Position numbers and translations under genes: made by a program
Notes under the pieces: model-generated
The model's database searches: none
Told to the model about the DNA's origin: nothing
Seen by the model: the letters and a program-made list of their open reading frames with translations, nothing else
DNA from: Parabacteroides sp. PF5-6
GTDB lineage: Bacteria; Bacteroidota; Bacteroidia; Bacteroidales; Tannerellaceae
NCBI RefSeq assembly: GCF_029504695.1
Contig: NZ_JAQFIN010000006.1
Coordinates: forward strand, 1 to 64,000
DNA length: 64,000 bases
Direction: 5' to 3'
Shown here: positions 7,596 through 15,748 of the stretch, one piece after another
How positions within the stretch are numbered: position 1 is the stretch's first letter
How the letters are laid out: each line of letters opens with the position of its first letter

Positions 7596-9644
7596 TTAAA
7601 ACTTCCACTTCAGATTCCCATAGAAATCGGTTTTTTGTTTGCTTTCGATCTCTTCCAGACCGGTTCCGATCAGGTCGCGGTCGGCGTATCGGGTGTGGGC
7701 GATCTTAAAAGAGAAGGAGAGATGCTTCAAAATATCCCAGCGGAAGGTGGCAGCCAGGCGGATGCCTCTGCCGTAGAACGAAGGCATATAAAAGGAATAC
7801 AGGAGGTTGCGTTCGTACGAGCTGATGCGGGTATTGTAATCGTCGGTATAGAACCAGGCGAGATAAAGATCGCCTTGCAAAGGGAGTCTACCCGGTTTCC
7901 AGCCGATACTCTGCGCGATCATTATCCCTTTATGAGTCTCTCTACCCTTTTTTTCTTCCGCGTAAAAGACTCCATCGACCGAAGAGCGGGAGAATACGGA
8001 AGGAGAAAAGCGATACGTCAACTGGAAGCGCAATCGTTGTTGTGTATAGGGTAAGATGGTATAAGTTCTTTCCTCTTCATTTACGTTCTTTTCTTTTTGT
8101 CGGTAGCGGTAACGGATATAAGCCGACAGGTGATCGCCCGGCGTATACTGGAGCTGCACCATATACTCCTTTCCGGACGAAGGGGCATCGACACCATATT
8201 TCAACCAGGGAAAGCGAAACACATCCGCATACATCGAGAGCTTCCAATACGGGAAAGGCGTGAGTTGTAAACCCGTGTATACGCCCTGCTCGTTCTGTAC
8301 CGTACTGTTCTGCCCAAAAGCACTTCCGAAATGCGATTGATAGTGTTTGTCGTAGTAGCGATGCAAAAATAGAAAAGAGATATAAGAGACGGGAGTGAAT
8401 TGCAAACCATTCAATGACGCCCAGGCGCCGCTTCCCGACAGGGCTGTCTCGCCGTAGATTTTGATCCTTCGGTTCTTGATCATATAATCCACACTGACAT
8501 TCGCATTCGAACTGCCCCGAAAATAGAAATGATTGTAGGGTTGATCCTGCGGTTCCATCCGATTTCGGCCGAAGGTATAACCCAGCGCAGTCAGTCCCAC
8601 ACAAAGATCAGGCGAAACATAACGGATATTCCCGCCGAAAGTCTGCATCGGAAGCGTACGCCGTTTCTCCCAATCGCCCACCGTACGGTGCAAGCCGTCG
8701 GTCTTAAGCGTGGTAAACCGCCCACTATCCAGTTTGGCATCCAACTGCCGATACGAATAAAACAGACTGACCTCTACCCTATCCCAGGCAAGTGTGGTGG
8801 CTACGCCCCGGAAGAAATCCGTTTCATTGGTCGAGAAATGCCGGCGGAAACCGTTATTCCTACGCTCCACCTGCGTCACCAAAGCGTTTCGTCCCGGCAT
8901 AAAATCGTTGCTGATCACCAATCCCTGCCCAAAAGAAACCTTATAATCACCGATAGCCAAGCTTTTGATTCGCCCCATCTCTTTCAGAAACAAATGGCCC
9001 GAATAATAGTCATAGCCTTTGTGATATTTATTCCAGAAAGGTTCTCCGGCATCCTTCTCCGCCACCACTCCCCACTGAATTCGCTCGTCGAACGTATAGG
9101 CATATTGTACCGAATGATAAAACGCCTCCCCCAGATATTTCCGGTTAGGATATCTCTCCAAAATACTATCCGGCTGAAACCGATAGCCTTTCTTCTGTTG
9201 AAAACCCTGATCGTAGCGTACAATCAACTCATTCTTTCCTCTTTTCAACAGGTTATCAACCGTTATGGGCAAGTTATCAACCGCCGCTTCCCCCACATAA
9301 ACGAAAGGAACAATCAGAGAGATCGCCTGAAAATCGAGTGCCGGGATATTCTTTAATTCATAAATAGAAACGAACTCGCCCTGTTTCTCCCGGAAGGCAA
9401 TAAGGCTCTCGATCTGCTGATCGGACAAGAAAGGCAGTCTTTTCAGTTCTTCGCGTGTCACCCGGTTCAGGTCGAAAGGGTTCTGTGTCCGATCGGAGAG
9501 TTCGACAAACAAAGCTTCCAGCATTTCTGTATTTTCGGTCTCTTCCGCCAATTCTTCGATATACTCCATCCATTGATTGGTATTCACTTGTGCCCGGATC
9601 GGACAGATAAATAAGAGTAAAGTGTAAATGATATATTTTTTCAT
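7596..9644 (-). CDS. Helix-hairpin-helix and outer-membrane beta-barrel-like protein
   Basis: A 682-residue exported protein. A signal peptide (MKKYIIYTLLLFICPIRAQ) is followed by ComEA-like helix-hairpin-helix motifs at about residues 55-120 (NRVTREELKRLPFLSDQQIE, FVSIYELKNIPALDFQAI). The remaining 550 residues alternate polar and aromatic residues as in outer-membrane beta-strands and end in Phe (FYGNLKWKF). This arrangement is common in Bacteroidetes but its role is not established, and whether the HhH part binds DNA in the periplasm is unknown. The gene follows, with a 16-bp gap, the outer-membrane protein gene at 9661, so the two are likely co-transcribed. Confidence 0.8.
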   Translation of the reverse strand: MKKYIIYTLLLFICPIRAQVNTNQWMEYIEELAEETENTEMLEALFVELSDRTQNPFDLNRVTREELKRLPFLSDQQIESLIAFREKQGEFVSIYELKNIPALDFQAISLIVPFVYVGEAAVDNLPITVDNLLKRGKNELIVRYDQGFQQKKGYRFQPDSILERYPNRKYLGEAFYHSVQYAYTFDERIQWGVVAEKDAGEPFWNKYHKGYDYYSGHLFLKEMGRIKSLAIGDYKVSFGQGLVISNDFMPGRNALVTQVERRNNGFRRHFSTNETDFFRGVATTLAWDRVEVSLFYSYRQLDAKLDSGRFTTLKTDGLHRTVGDWEKRRTLPMQTFGGNIRYVSPDLCVGLTALGYTFGRNRMEPQDQPYNHFYFRGSSNANVSVDYMIKNRRIKIYGETALSGSGAWASLNGLQFTPVSYISFLFLHRYYDKHYQSHFGSAFGQNSTVQNEQGVYTGLQLTPFPYWKLSMYADVFRFPWLKYGVDAPSSGKEYMVQLQYTPGDHLSAYIRYRYRQKEKNVNEEERTYTILPYTQQRLRFQLTYRFSPSVFSRSSVDGVFYAEEKKGRETHKGIMIAQSIGWKPGRLPLQGDLYLAWFYTDDYNTRISSYERNLLYSFYMPSFYGRGIRLAATFRWDILKHLSFSFKIAHTRYADRDLIGTGLEEIESKQKTDFYGNLKWKF

Positions 9645-9660
9645 CGCTCAGCGTTAAGTA

Positions 9661-10479
9661 TTAAAAAGAATAAGACAAACCAATCCCCGTACTCATGCCC
9701 AGTACCGGATGGTAAACCGTAGCAAGATCCAACGTAAAAGAAGCGAACCCATACCCTACCCCAAACCCGGGCAAGAGCGGTTCGGCCTGCACACCCGCAC
9801 GCAGATAAAAAGAAGAGAAAGCCTGGTACTCCACCCCTAACGCACCGGTCAATTCTTCCGCTTCGCAGGTGCCCATATTCCCAGTTATCAACAGGTTGTT
9901 GATAATTTCCCAACGAAAGCCCAATTGCAGAACATATCCTGTAAAAATATCATTTTCAACCTCTTTTGTCTGAATACGGACAGAAGGTGTATTCAATATC
10001 AACATCCCTATCAACAAGTTATCAAACGGGCGGAAGCTCGCCCCGATATCCGTAGCAATCCGCCCCCGCCGCTCTTCATACAGATCCGTTTCCAGTAGCG
10101 AATAATGAATACCAACCCCCACAGCCCAGCGTTTATTCAATATTTTCCCCACACTGATCCGAAACAGGCTCTCCCGATACGCATCATAGCCAAACGAATT
10201 GATATGTAACGCAACCGGCAACAACCGGTTCGGATAAAGAAAAGCAGCACTGACCGAACCTAATTCTTTCAGTTGATACTTATTGAAGTAATTTATTTTC
10301 AACGTCTTCCGTTCCGAAAGAGCAATCAGGGAAGGATTAAACAACACACTTTCTGTCGCCCCATTATTGCCCAAAGCAAGGGTTTTCATGTCCGCAAAGC
10401 GCAGATTATCAGTGCTATACGAGTAAAAAGAAAAGCCAAACCAGAGTATCATCAGGTACCAAAATCGTATTTTTTTCAT
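9661..10479 (-). CDS. Outer-membrane beta-barrel protein, PorV/UPF0164-like
   Basis: From the ATG at 10479 the protein has 272 residues: a signal peptide (MKKIRFWYLMILWFGFSFYS) and then beta-strand-rich sequence ending in Phe (GIGLSYSF), as in outer-membrane barrels. Segments such as FNPSLIALSERKTLKINYF and WAVGVGIHYSLLETDLYE resemble the PorV/PorQ family of FadL-like barrels, which in type IX secretion act as cargo shuttles, but the match is too loose to name it. An in-frame ATG at 10521 would put 14 residues before the signal peptide, so 10479 is preferred. It probably forms an operon with the HhH protein gene. Confidence 0.7.
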   Translation of the reverse strand: MKKIRFWYLMILWFGFSFYSYSTDNLRFADMKTLALGNNGATESVLFNPSLIALSERKTLKINYFNKYQLKELGSVSAAFLYPNRLLPVALHINSFGYDAYRESLFRISVGKILNKRWAVGVGIHYSLLETDLYEERRGRIATDIGASFRPFDNLLIGMLILNTPSVRIQTKEVENDIFTGYVLQLGFRWEIINNLLITGNMGTCEAEELTGALGVEYQAFSSFYLRAGVQAEPLLPGFGVGYGFASFTLDLATVYHPVLGMSTGIGLSYSF

Positions 10480-10537
10480 GTATTTGTGGTTAAAATCAAC
10501 TATTAATAATCTAAATATCAATTAATTAAACGATAAA

Positions 10538-10565
10538 ACCATTTTCCCGACGTCGGGAAAATGGT
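10538..10565. repeat. Perfect 28-bp palindrome downstream of dinD
   Basis: A fully self-complementary 28-mer, ACCATTTTC...GAAAATGGT with centre CCGACGTCGG. It lies 36 bp past the dinD stop and about 60 bp before the next gene. It matches 23 of 28 positions of an imperfect palindrome inside dinD. It could fold as a terminator but has no strong T-run. Confidence 0.85.
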
Positions 10566-10601
10566 CGGTATTATCTCCCCATATAAGAAAGATAGTTTTA
10601 G

Positions 10602-11435
10602 CTATTGTCCCTTGTTTTTCAAGATATTCCTATTATCCTTTTCCAATCTCCTCTTTACTTTATTCACATCCTCGCTTTTGGGAAGATCTTCCGGTTTGAT
10701 GCCTCGGTTCAATAGCATTTTACGAACGGCTGAATTATTATCAATATGTTCTTCTTCAATCGGCTTTTGTCCATATAAATCTTTAGTCTGGACATTCACA
10801 TTCGTCATTTCCGCAGCCAGATCTTTGGCTTTAATGCTCACCGTGGGCAGGAAATCGGCTAAAGGTTTTTTCTCCGGAATGCCCATTTTACGCTTCAATG
10901 TCAACGTATCGATCTTAAACAAAGCTTTATCGCCTTTGGATCGGATCATGCCAAATCCTTTCTGATCAATTCCGCGCTCATAGAGAATACCGGACAGTTG
11001 CTTTTCCGTCTTGGTTAGTTTCTCCCGGGCTTTTACGCGTTCTATTTCCTGAAAACGCTGTTCAATGACTTCAGCCCGACGGGTTTGTACAGCAAAATAA
11101 GATTGAGCAAAAGCCACTTCCGGCTTCCGGCTATCTCCATTTTGCGCAATCAGATAGCAGGCATAACGAGTTAAAAGAATGTCATCAACTTGTTTTTCAA
11201 CGCCTGATCCAATAGAAACCATTTTCGTAACGTCACGAAAATGGTTTTCACCCTTTTCGCCGGCAGTCAGACAAGCTTGTTTGGCTTTGACGATGACATT
11301 ATTCACAAAGTTATCCCACTTGGCATAACCCAATAAAGGCTGGAGTTCACGCGCGCTCCAACACTCGAGGCTTTCAATTTCAATAGCTGCTGATTCAAAC
11401 CGAACGAATAGTTCTTTAATTTCCTTCTGTTTCAT
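10602..11435 (-). CDS. dinD: DinD-like DNA damage-inducible protein
   Basis: A 277-residue member of the DinD (BRO-related) family. In E. coli, DinD is SOS-induced and interacts with RecA filaments. The N-terminal half carries the family signature (CWSARELQPLLGYAKWDNF, then HFRDVTKMVSIGSG and LTRYACYLIAQNGDSRKPEV), and the C-terminal half the ERGID/KMGIPEKKPLADFLP segments. Length is normal for the family. The codons for HFRDVTKMV form a near-perfect palindrome (11216-11247), echoed downstream of the gene. A -7 element TATGTTTG at 11471-11478 overlaps a 12-bp palindrome GTTTGTACAAAC, a candidate damage-response operator. It is divergent from the DUF4294 gene. Confidence 0.92.
   Translation of the reverse strand: MKQKEIKELFVRFESAAIEIESLECWSARELQPLLGYAKWDNFVNNVIVKAKQACLTAGEKGENHFRDVTKMVSIGSGVEKQVDDILLTRYACYLIAQNGDSRKPEVAFAQSYFAVQTRRAEVIEQRFQEIERVKAREKLTKTEKQLSGILYERGIDQKGFGMIRSKGDKALFKIDTLTLKRKMGIPEKKPLADFLPTVSIKAKDLAAEMTNVNVQTKDLYGQKPIEEEHIDNNSAVRKMLLNRGIKPEDLPKSEDVNKVKRRLEKDNRNILKNKGQ
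11216..11247. repeat. Near-perfect inverted repeat within dinD
   Basis: Arms 11216-11228 and 11235-11247 (13 bp, AAACCATTTTCGT and its complement) flank AACGTC. It encodes the conserved HFRDVTKMV of DinD and shares its outer arms with the palindrome at 10538-10565. Confidence 0.8.
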
Positions 11436-11463
11436 AGCCTAAGGATTGATAGTTAATACTTTA

Positions 11464-11478
11464 GTTTGTACAAACATA
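11464..11478 (-). promoter_or_regulatory. dinD -7 element overlapping a 12-bp palindrome
   Basis: On the minus strand TATGTTTG (plus 11471-11478) fits TAnnTTTG. GTTTGTACAAAC at 11464-11475 is a perfect palindrome across its downstream edge, where a repressor would block transcription. LexA control is an inference from the gene's family. Confidence 0.55.
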
Positions 11479-11570
11479 ATAAAATTTCCGGAAAAACAAA
11501 GGATAAATTCCACTCTTTTTACATCCGTATTGACAGGAATATTCCATCGTAATGCTGGGGATATTTATTT

Positions 11571-11652
11571 GTTGATAACCGTCAACACATTTGTTGATAA
11601 CTATCAACAGATCTGTTGACAATTGTCAACAAACTTGTTGATAATTATCAAC
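11571..11652. repeat. Array of four palindromes at exact 22-bp period (type GTTGA-N6-TCAAC)
   Basis: Sixteen-bp units start at 11571, 11593, 11615 and 11637, each GTTGA-N6-TCAAC, with 6-bp spacers. The centres differ (TAACCG, TAACTA, CAATTG, TAATTA), and units 3 and 4 are perfect palindromes. The constant arms with changing centres, and the same geometry at 32107 and 61765, mark it as a distinct element. Confidence 0.9.
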
Positions 11653-11797
11653 AAATAACTATTCCATACAATAGACTCACATTCAGTCGTTTATATTGGT
11701 TACTGAAACGAGGAATAAATCGGCGTATTTTCCTGCTATCAAAGAACGTAAAGAAGTCAAAGAGTGTGAAGAATGAAATACATACTGATTTATTATC

Positions 11798-11805
11798 TAT
11801 TTTTG
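11798..11805 (+). promoter_or_regulatory. -7-like element TATTTTTG just before the DUF4294 ATG
   Basis: An exact TAnnTTTG match ends 6 bp before the ATG at 11812. If it is used, the mRNA would be leaderless. Confidence 0.45.
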
Positions 11806-11811
11806 TAGTGG

Positions 11812-12414
11812 ATGAGATGCCTAAAAGGTTATATATTAGTTGTATTCGTCCTTTTGTGTGCGGTGGTAAAGGCACAACAACCGGTGACGAACGTACTGCC
11901 CGAGGGTTACCAGCGCGCGACATTGGAAGGAACCGATACCGTAGCCGTGGTTGCTTTGCGGGAAGTATTGGTATTTCCTGAGATGAAGTTCAAAAACGAA
12001 AAAGAACGGATTGCCTATACCAAATTGGTTCGCGACGTCAAGAAAACCTATCCCTATGCCCTGTTGATCTATGATACATTGATCGAGACCTACGAATATA
12101 TGGAAACCCTTCCGGATGATAAAGCGCGCCAGGAACACCTGGAACGGATGGAAAAGGAACTGTTCAAACAATACAAACCTGAACTCAAGAAGCTCACCTT
12201 TTCACAAGGCAAGCTCCTGTTGAAATTGATCAATCGCCAATGCAATCAATCCAGTTATAATCTTTTGAAGGCCTATCTGGGCAGTTTCCGCGCCGGGTTC
12301 TGGAATATCTTCGCCGGCCTTTTCGGCGCCAGCCTGAAAACCACGTATGATCCGAAGGGCGAAGACGCCAAGACGGAACGGGTGGTCATGCTGGTCGAAA
12401 GGGGGTTGATTTAA
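11812..12414 (+). CDS. DUF4294 domain exported protein
   Basis: A 200-residue protein with a signal peptide (MRCLKGYILVVFVLLCAVVKAQ) and one DUF4294 domain, a family found in Bacteroidetes whose function is unknown. The mature part is mainly helical and charged, with a conserved KLVRDVKKTYPYALL segment and a C-terminal KTTYDPKGEDAKTERVV motif. It is expected in the periplasm or on a membrane surface. It faces dinD divergently and converges with the GH5 gene 8 bp after its stop, leaving no room for an intergenic terminator. The start is the first ATG; the signal peptide supports it although the -7-like element is very close. Confidence 0.82.
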   Translation: MRCLKGYILVVFVLLCAVVKAQQPVTNVLPEGYQRATLEGTDTVAVVALREVLVFPEMKFKNEKERIAYTKLVRDVKKTYPYALLIYDTLIETYEYMETLPDDKARQEHLERMEKELFKQYKPELKKLTFSQGKLLLKLINRQCNQSSYNLLKAYLGSFRAGFWNIFAGLFGASLKTTYDPKGEDAKTERVVMLVERGLI

Positions 12415-12421
12415 CGAGTCC

Positions 12422-13672
12422 TTACGGATTCAATCCCAACGCCCGGATATATCCTTCTTCGATATGGTTGTTTTCGAACTTACATTGTTCGAGCATTTTC
12501 AGCATTATCGCTTTGGCTTCTTCCTGGTTGGGACGCGCATCGCGGATATCTTTATAGGTAACACGGGGTGCTTCCGAGAACTCGATGATCTTATCCCAGC
12601 CTTCGGGCGGAACGACAGAGGCAAAGCATGAGCCGTCCATCTTCTTGTAAGGCCAGAAGGTCCAACCGATATTGTTGTCTTCCATCGTTTTGCAGAAGGC
12701 GGCCATCCACTCGTTGGTGTTATGACCGATCTCACCCATATACATAGGGCGGTTCACGCTGTCGCGGAAAACAATAAAGTCGCGGATCGCGTCCGGGGTC
12801 GGTTCGCCGCCGTAACGATGGCAGGTGTACATCAGTTTGTCGTCGTTGAACTCAACATTGCGTAACGGATTGAAATTACCGTTCCACTGCGAGCCACCCA
12901 ATAGGATAATATGCTCCTTATCGACCTCACGGATTGCCTTGATTCCCATCTTATACACATCTTTCATCTTGGCATTCAACGCTTCCATATTCTCGAAATA
13001 CGGAGCGATCGGCTCGTTGAACAGTTCGTAACCCAGGATCACCGGTTCATATTTGTAATAATCAGCAATTTTCCGCCAGACATCACAATAGAGCTTCTGG
13101 CTTGCCGCGCTTTCGAACAACCAGGGGTAGCCGTAGCTATCGTCGATATTATCGCCGGTTTGTCCGCCGGGCGCATCATGCATATCCAGTATCACATACA
13201 GGCCTTCCGCACGACACCATTCCACGATCGAGTCGATCCGGGCGAAACCGTCTTGATTGACGGTCAGTCCCATATAATCCTCATCGGTAAACAGTTTGTA
13301 GTGGAAAGGAATACGGATCGTATTACTACCCGTTTTCTTCACAAACTGCACGTCTTTACGCGTGATATAGTTGTCCTTGAACGTCTTCCAGAATTCGGCG
13401 GTGAAGTCGGGTCCTACCAGTTGGCAGAACATCTCGTTGATAAAACGCACTGAGTTGGTCTTGCGAAAACCGAACATATAGCCTTCGGGGTTGATCCAGT
13501 TACCGAAGTTCGTACCTTTGATAAAGAACTTTTCTCCGTCGGGGGTGATCAGGTCGGGGCCTTGAACGATCATCAATTTAACTGCTGGAGGGCCTTCCGA
13601 TTTCTTTTCTGCCTGGCAAGCCGATAATAACAAAGCTGCCAAAGCAAGGATTGTGAATAATGTCTTTTTCAT
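12422..13672 (-). CDS. Glycoside hydrolase family 5 lipoprotein
   Basis: A 416-residue exported GH5 (clan A) beta-glycosidase. The lipoprotein signal ends in LLLSAC (Cys19). The fold shows the usual landmarks: NTIRIPF near 118, DMHDAPGG near 164, the acid/base Glu220 in FNEP and the nucleophile Glu314 in MYMGEIG. Substrate is not evident; the family covers cellulases, mannanases and exo-beta-glucosidases. It follows the GH30 gene with a 19-bp gap, so the two probably act together on a beta-glucan, most likely a beta-1,6- or mixed-link one. No SusCD pair is adjacent. Confidence 0.9.
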   Translation of the reverse strand: MKKTLFTILALAALLLSACQAEKKSEGPPAVKLMIVQGPDLITPDGEKFFIKGTNFGNWINPEGYMFGFRKTNSVRFINEMFCQLVGPDFTAEFWKTFKDNYITRKDVQFVKKTGSNTIRIPFHYKLFTDEDYMGLTVNQDGFARIDSIVEWCRAEGLYVILDMHDAPGGQTGDNIDDSYGYPWLFESAASQKLYCDVWRKIADYYKYEPVILGYELFNEPIAPYFENMEALNAKMKDVYKMGIKAIREVDKEHIILLGGSQWNGNFNPLRNVEFNDDKLMYTCHRYGGEPTPDAIRDFIVFRDSVNRPMYMGEIGHNTNEWMAAFCKTMEDNNIGWTFWPYKKMDGSCFASVVPPEGWDKIIEFSEAPRVTYKDIRDARPNQEEAKAIMLKMLEQCKFENNHIEEGYIRALGLNP

Positions 13673-13691
13673 GATTATAATTTTTTACTTT

Positions 13692-15179
13692 TTACCAAAT
13701 ATAGGTGCCTACAGCGCCTGGATTTAAGCGTACGGTTGCATACTGGCTGCGGAACTGAATACGGAAAGAAGCCGCGTTCCAGCTATTATTGGCAACCACC
13801 AACACATATTTCCCTTCCGGTGTACGGAAAGCCACATTCGGCAACACATTTTGGTTCGGGAAAGTCGCTACGCGAACAATCTCCCGCCGTTCCTCATCGG
13901 TGGTCAAAGCCACAGACATATCACCCGGATTGGTGGAACCGATGCGTACAGAGCCGGGACGAATGAATTTAGAAGCATGAGCAATCACATAATACGCCAG
14001 ATTCTTCGTCACCTTGTCGTTATCGATAGTCACAGCCCCCTGACACATCGAGCAACCACCGTCGTCCGTATGCGGATCGTTCAACGGGTCGGCCGCGAAG
14101 TTCCACAGGATCACATTCCGACTCCAGTTGCGTGTCACGTCGATAATCATGCGTTTCACCTGTGCGGCGATCTCGATACGCGGACTTCCCGGGCGTTCGA
14201 CCACCATCTGTTCCGTGAAATACAAATGTTTATCGGGATAAGCGGTATGCATCACTGTCATGGCACTCATATCGCCTCCGTAATGGTGAAAGCCGGAGCC
14301 ATCGACATATTTCGCCGCATCGGGATCGCTCAATATGGTCAATGGATAATCCGGACGGTCGAGGTTATGATCGAACAATACGATCTTGGTTTTCAAACCA
14401 GCCTTCTGCAGTTGCGGACCGAGGTGTTCTTTGATAAAGATTGCTTGTTCCTGTGCGCTCATCCGCATACTTGGCGTATTATTTGCATTGAGCGGTTCGT
14501 TCTGAATGGTAAGGGCGTCGATAGTGATGCCATGTTCCTTCATCGCCTGGATATATTTGATGAAATAGCGGGCATATACATCGTAGTATTCCGGTTTCAA
14601 CGAGCCGGCTTTCACCTTATCGTTGGTTTTCATCCAGATGGGCGCCGACCAAGGCGAAGCCAGGATCTTGATATCCGGATTGATTGCCAGGATTTCTTTC
14701 ATTACCGGCACCACATCGTTTTTATCCTGTACCAAATCAAATTTAGCCAGCGAAAGATCCGTTTCCCCTGTTTTCAGGTCATTATAAGAAAACACATAAC
14801 TGTTCAGATCGGAAGCACCGATCGTCAACCGGACATAACTTACACCGGCACAACTGCCATCCGTTTCGAAAAGATCCTTCAATAGAGCCGTGCGAGCAGC
14901 CGGAGTCATCAGCATCATCAATTCCGCACTACCTCCTGTGAGTGCAAAACCAAAACCATCGATTTCCTGCATCTGTAGAGATTCATCGATAACAATCGTA
15001 GCTCCTCCCCTGCCGGTCGGCCGGTCACTAAAGGAAATTTTCTCCGTTTGTTGCTGAAAAAGTTGCGAACGATCGGGTTCAGTAACCCAGGCTTCCATTG
15101 GGTATAAACCGCTCTGTTGTGCCAGACCGGAAAAACCTATCAAGCCTACCAAAACAAAAGTAATAACTAACTTACGCAT
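13692..15179 (-). CDS. Glycoside hydrolase family 30 (probable beta-1,6-glucanase)
   Basis: A 495-residue exported GH30 enzyme, with signal peptide MRKLVITFVLVGLIGFSGLAQ, a (beta/alpha)8 domain from about 60 to 420 and a C-terminal beta-domain. The family start motif IDGFGFALTGGSA, the acid/base Glu228 in TIQNEP and the nucleophile Glu323 in LYFTEQ are all present. The whole resembles subfamily GH30_3, whose characterized members are endo-beta-1,6-glucanases; glucosylceramidase-like activity is the alternative. It lies between a trmH-like gene (13 bp upstream) and the GH5 gene (19 bp downstream), suggesting a three-gene transcript. Confidence 0.9.
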   Translation of the reverse strand: MRKLVITFVLVGLIGFSGLAQQSGLYPMEAWVTEPDRSQLFQQQTEKISFSDRPTGRGGATIVIDESLQMQEIDGFGFALTGGSAELMMLMTPAARTALLKDLFETDGSCAGVSYVRLTIGASDLNSYVFSYNDLKTGETDLSLAKFDLVQDKNDVVPVMKEILAINPDIKILASPWSAPIWMKTNDKVKAGSLKPEYYDVYARYFIKYIQAMKEHGITIDALTIQNEPLNANNTPSMRMSAQEQAIFIKEHLGPQLQKAGLKTKIVLFDHNLDRPDYPLTILSDPDAAKYVDGSGFHHYGGDMSAMTVMHTAYPDKHLYFTEQMVVERPGSPRIEIAAQVKRMIIDVTRNWSRNVILWNFAADPLNDPHTDDGGCSMCQGAVTIDNDKVTKNLAYYVIAHASKFIRPGSVRIGSTNPGDMSVALTTDEERREIVRVATFPNQNVLPNVAFRTPEGKYVLVVANNSWNAASFRIQFRSQYATVRLNPGAVGTYIW

Positions 15180-15192
15180 AATAAATAGGTAT

Positions 15193-15723
15193 TTATGTAT
15201 TCATCTTTTTGAAGAAATCCCAGATCACAATCCCGGCGGTGACCGATACATTGAGCGAATGTTTCGTACCGTATTGCGGGATTTCGATACATAGGTCGCA
15301 GTTATCAACAACCTCCTGTTGCACACCTTTCACCTCATTACCCAGAATCACAGCGTACTTCTTTTCTTTGTCTAACAGAAGGTTATCCAACATCACGCTG
15401 CCCTCTGCCTGTTCGATTGCACACACCGTATACCCGGCCTGATGCAATTTTTCAACAGCTTCTGAAGTCTCTTGGAAATATTGCCAATCCACCGTATCTT
15501 CGGCTCCGAGAGCCGTCTTGTGGATTTCCGCATGGGGAGGAGTCGCCGTGATGCCACAAAGATAAATAGCTTCCACCCGAAAAGCATCGGAAGTGCGAAA
15601 CACCGAACCGACGTTATGTAAACTCCGCACATGATCTAATACAACGATCAAAGGGATTTTTTCACTCGCTTTAAAGGCCTCTGGCGTGAGGCGGTTCAGT
15701 TCTGTTATCTTCCACTTGCGCAT
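15193..15723 (-). CDS. SpoU/TrmH-family RNA 2'-O-methyltransferase
   Basis: A 176-residue SPOUT-fold methyltransferase that would 2'-O-methylate a tRNA or rRNA nucleotide with SAM. The three SpoU motifs are visible: LDHVRSLHNVGSVFRTSDAF near the start, YAVILGNEVKGV in the middle and CIEIPQYGTKHSLNVSVTAG at the end, which form the trefoil-knot cofactor site. It lacks the N-terminal RNA-binding extension of TrmH or RlmB, so the target is unknown. The -7 element TATCTTTG (plus 15741-15748) drives it, and the GH30 and GH5 genes follow closely. Confidence 0.93.
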   Translation of the reverse strand: MRKWKITELNRLTPEAFKASEKIPLIVVLDHVRSLHNVGSVFRTSDAFRVEAIYLCGITATPPHAEIHKTALGAEDTVDWQYFQETSEAVEKLHQAGYTVCAIEQAEGSVMLDNLLLDKEKKYAVILGNEVKGVQQEVVDNCDLCIEIPQYGTKHSLNVSVTAGIVIWDFFKKMNT

Positions 15724-15740
15724 ATCCGTATGATTTTTAG

Positions 15741-15748
15741 CAAAGATA
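15741..15748 (-). promoter_or_regulatory. -7 element TATCTTTG for the trmH-GH30-GH5 unit
   Basis: CAAAGATA on the plus strand reads TATCTTTG on the minus strand, 17 bp before the ATG of the methyltransferase gene. Confidence 0.65.

Larger units (their letters stand above)
11436..11811. other. Divergent intergenic region with a palindrome array
   Basis: It holds the dinD -7 element and operator-like palindrome (11464-11478), the four-unit 22-bp array (11571-11652) and the -7 element of the DUF4294 gene (11798-11805). I see no gene in it. Confidence 0.7.

Noticed and set aside
10538-10565. Plain rho-independent terminator for dinD
   Set aside because: It can fold, but there is no T-run after the stem and its sequence matches the dinD interior, which a terminator does not explain.
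6874-11435. Prophage remnant (HigBA, dinD) and ORF6N at 24264
   Set aside because: No structural, integrase or lysis genes are present and the neighbours are ordinary chromosomal genes, so these are scattered accessory genes.
11571-11652. CRISPR array
   Set aside because: The units are palindromic and only 16 bp with 6-bp spacers; no direct-repeat and unique-spacer pattern and no cas genes are present. The same holds for 32107-32192 and 61765-61840.
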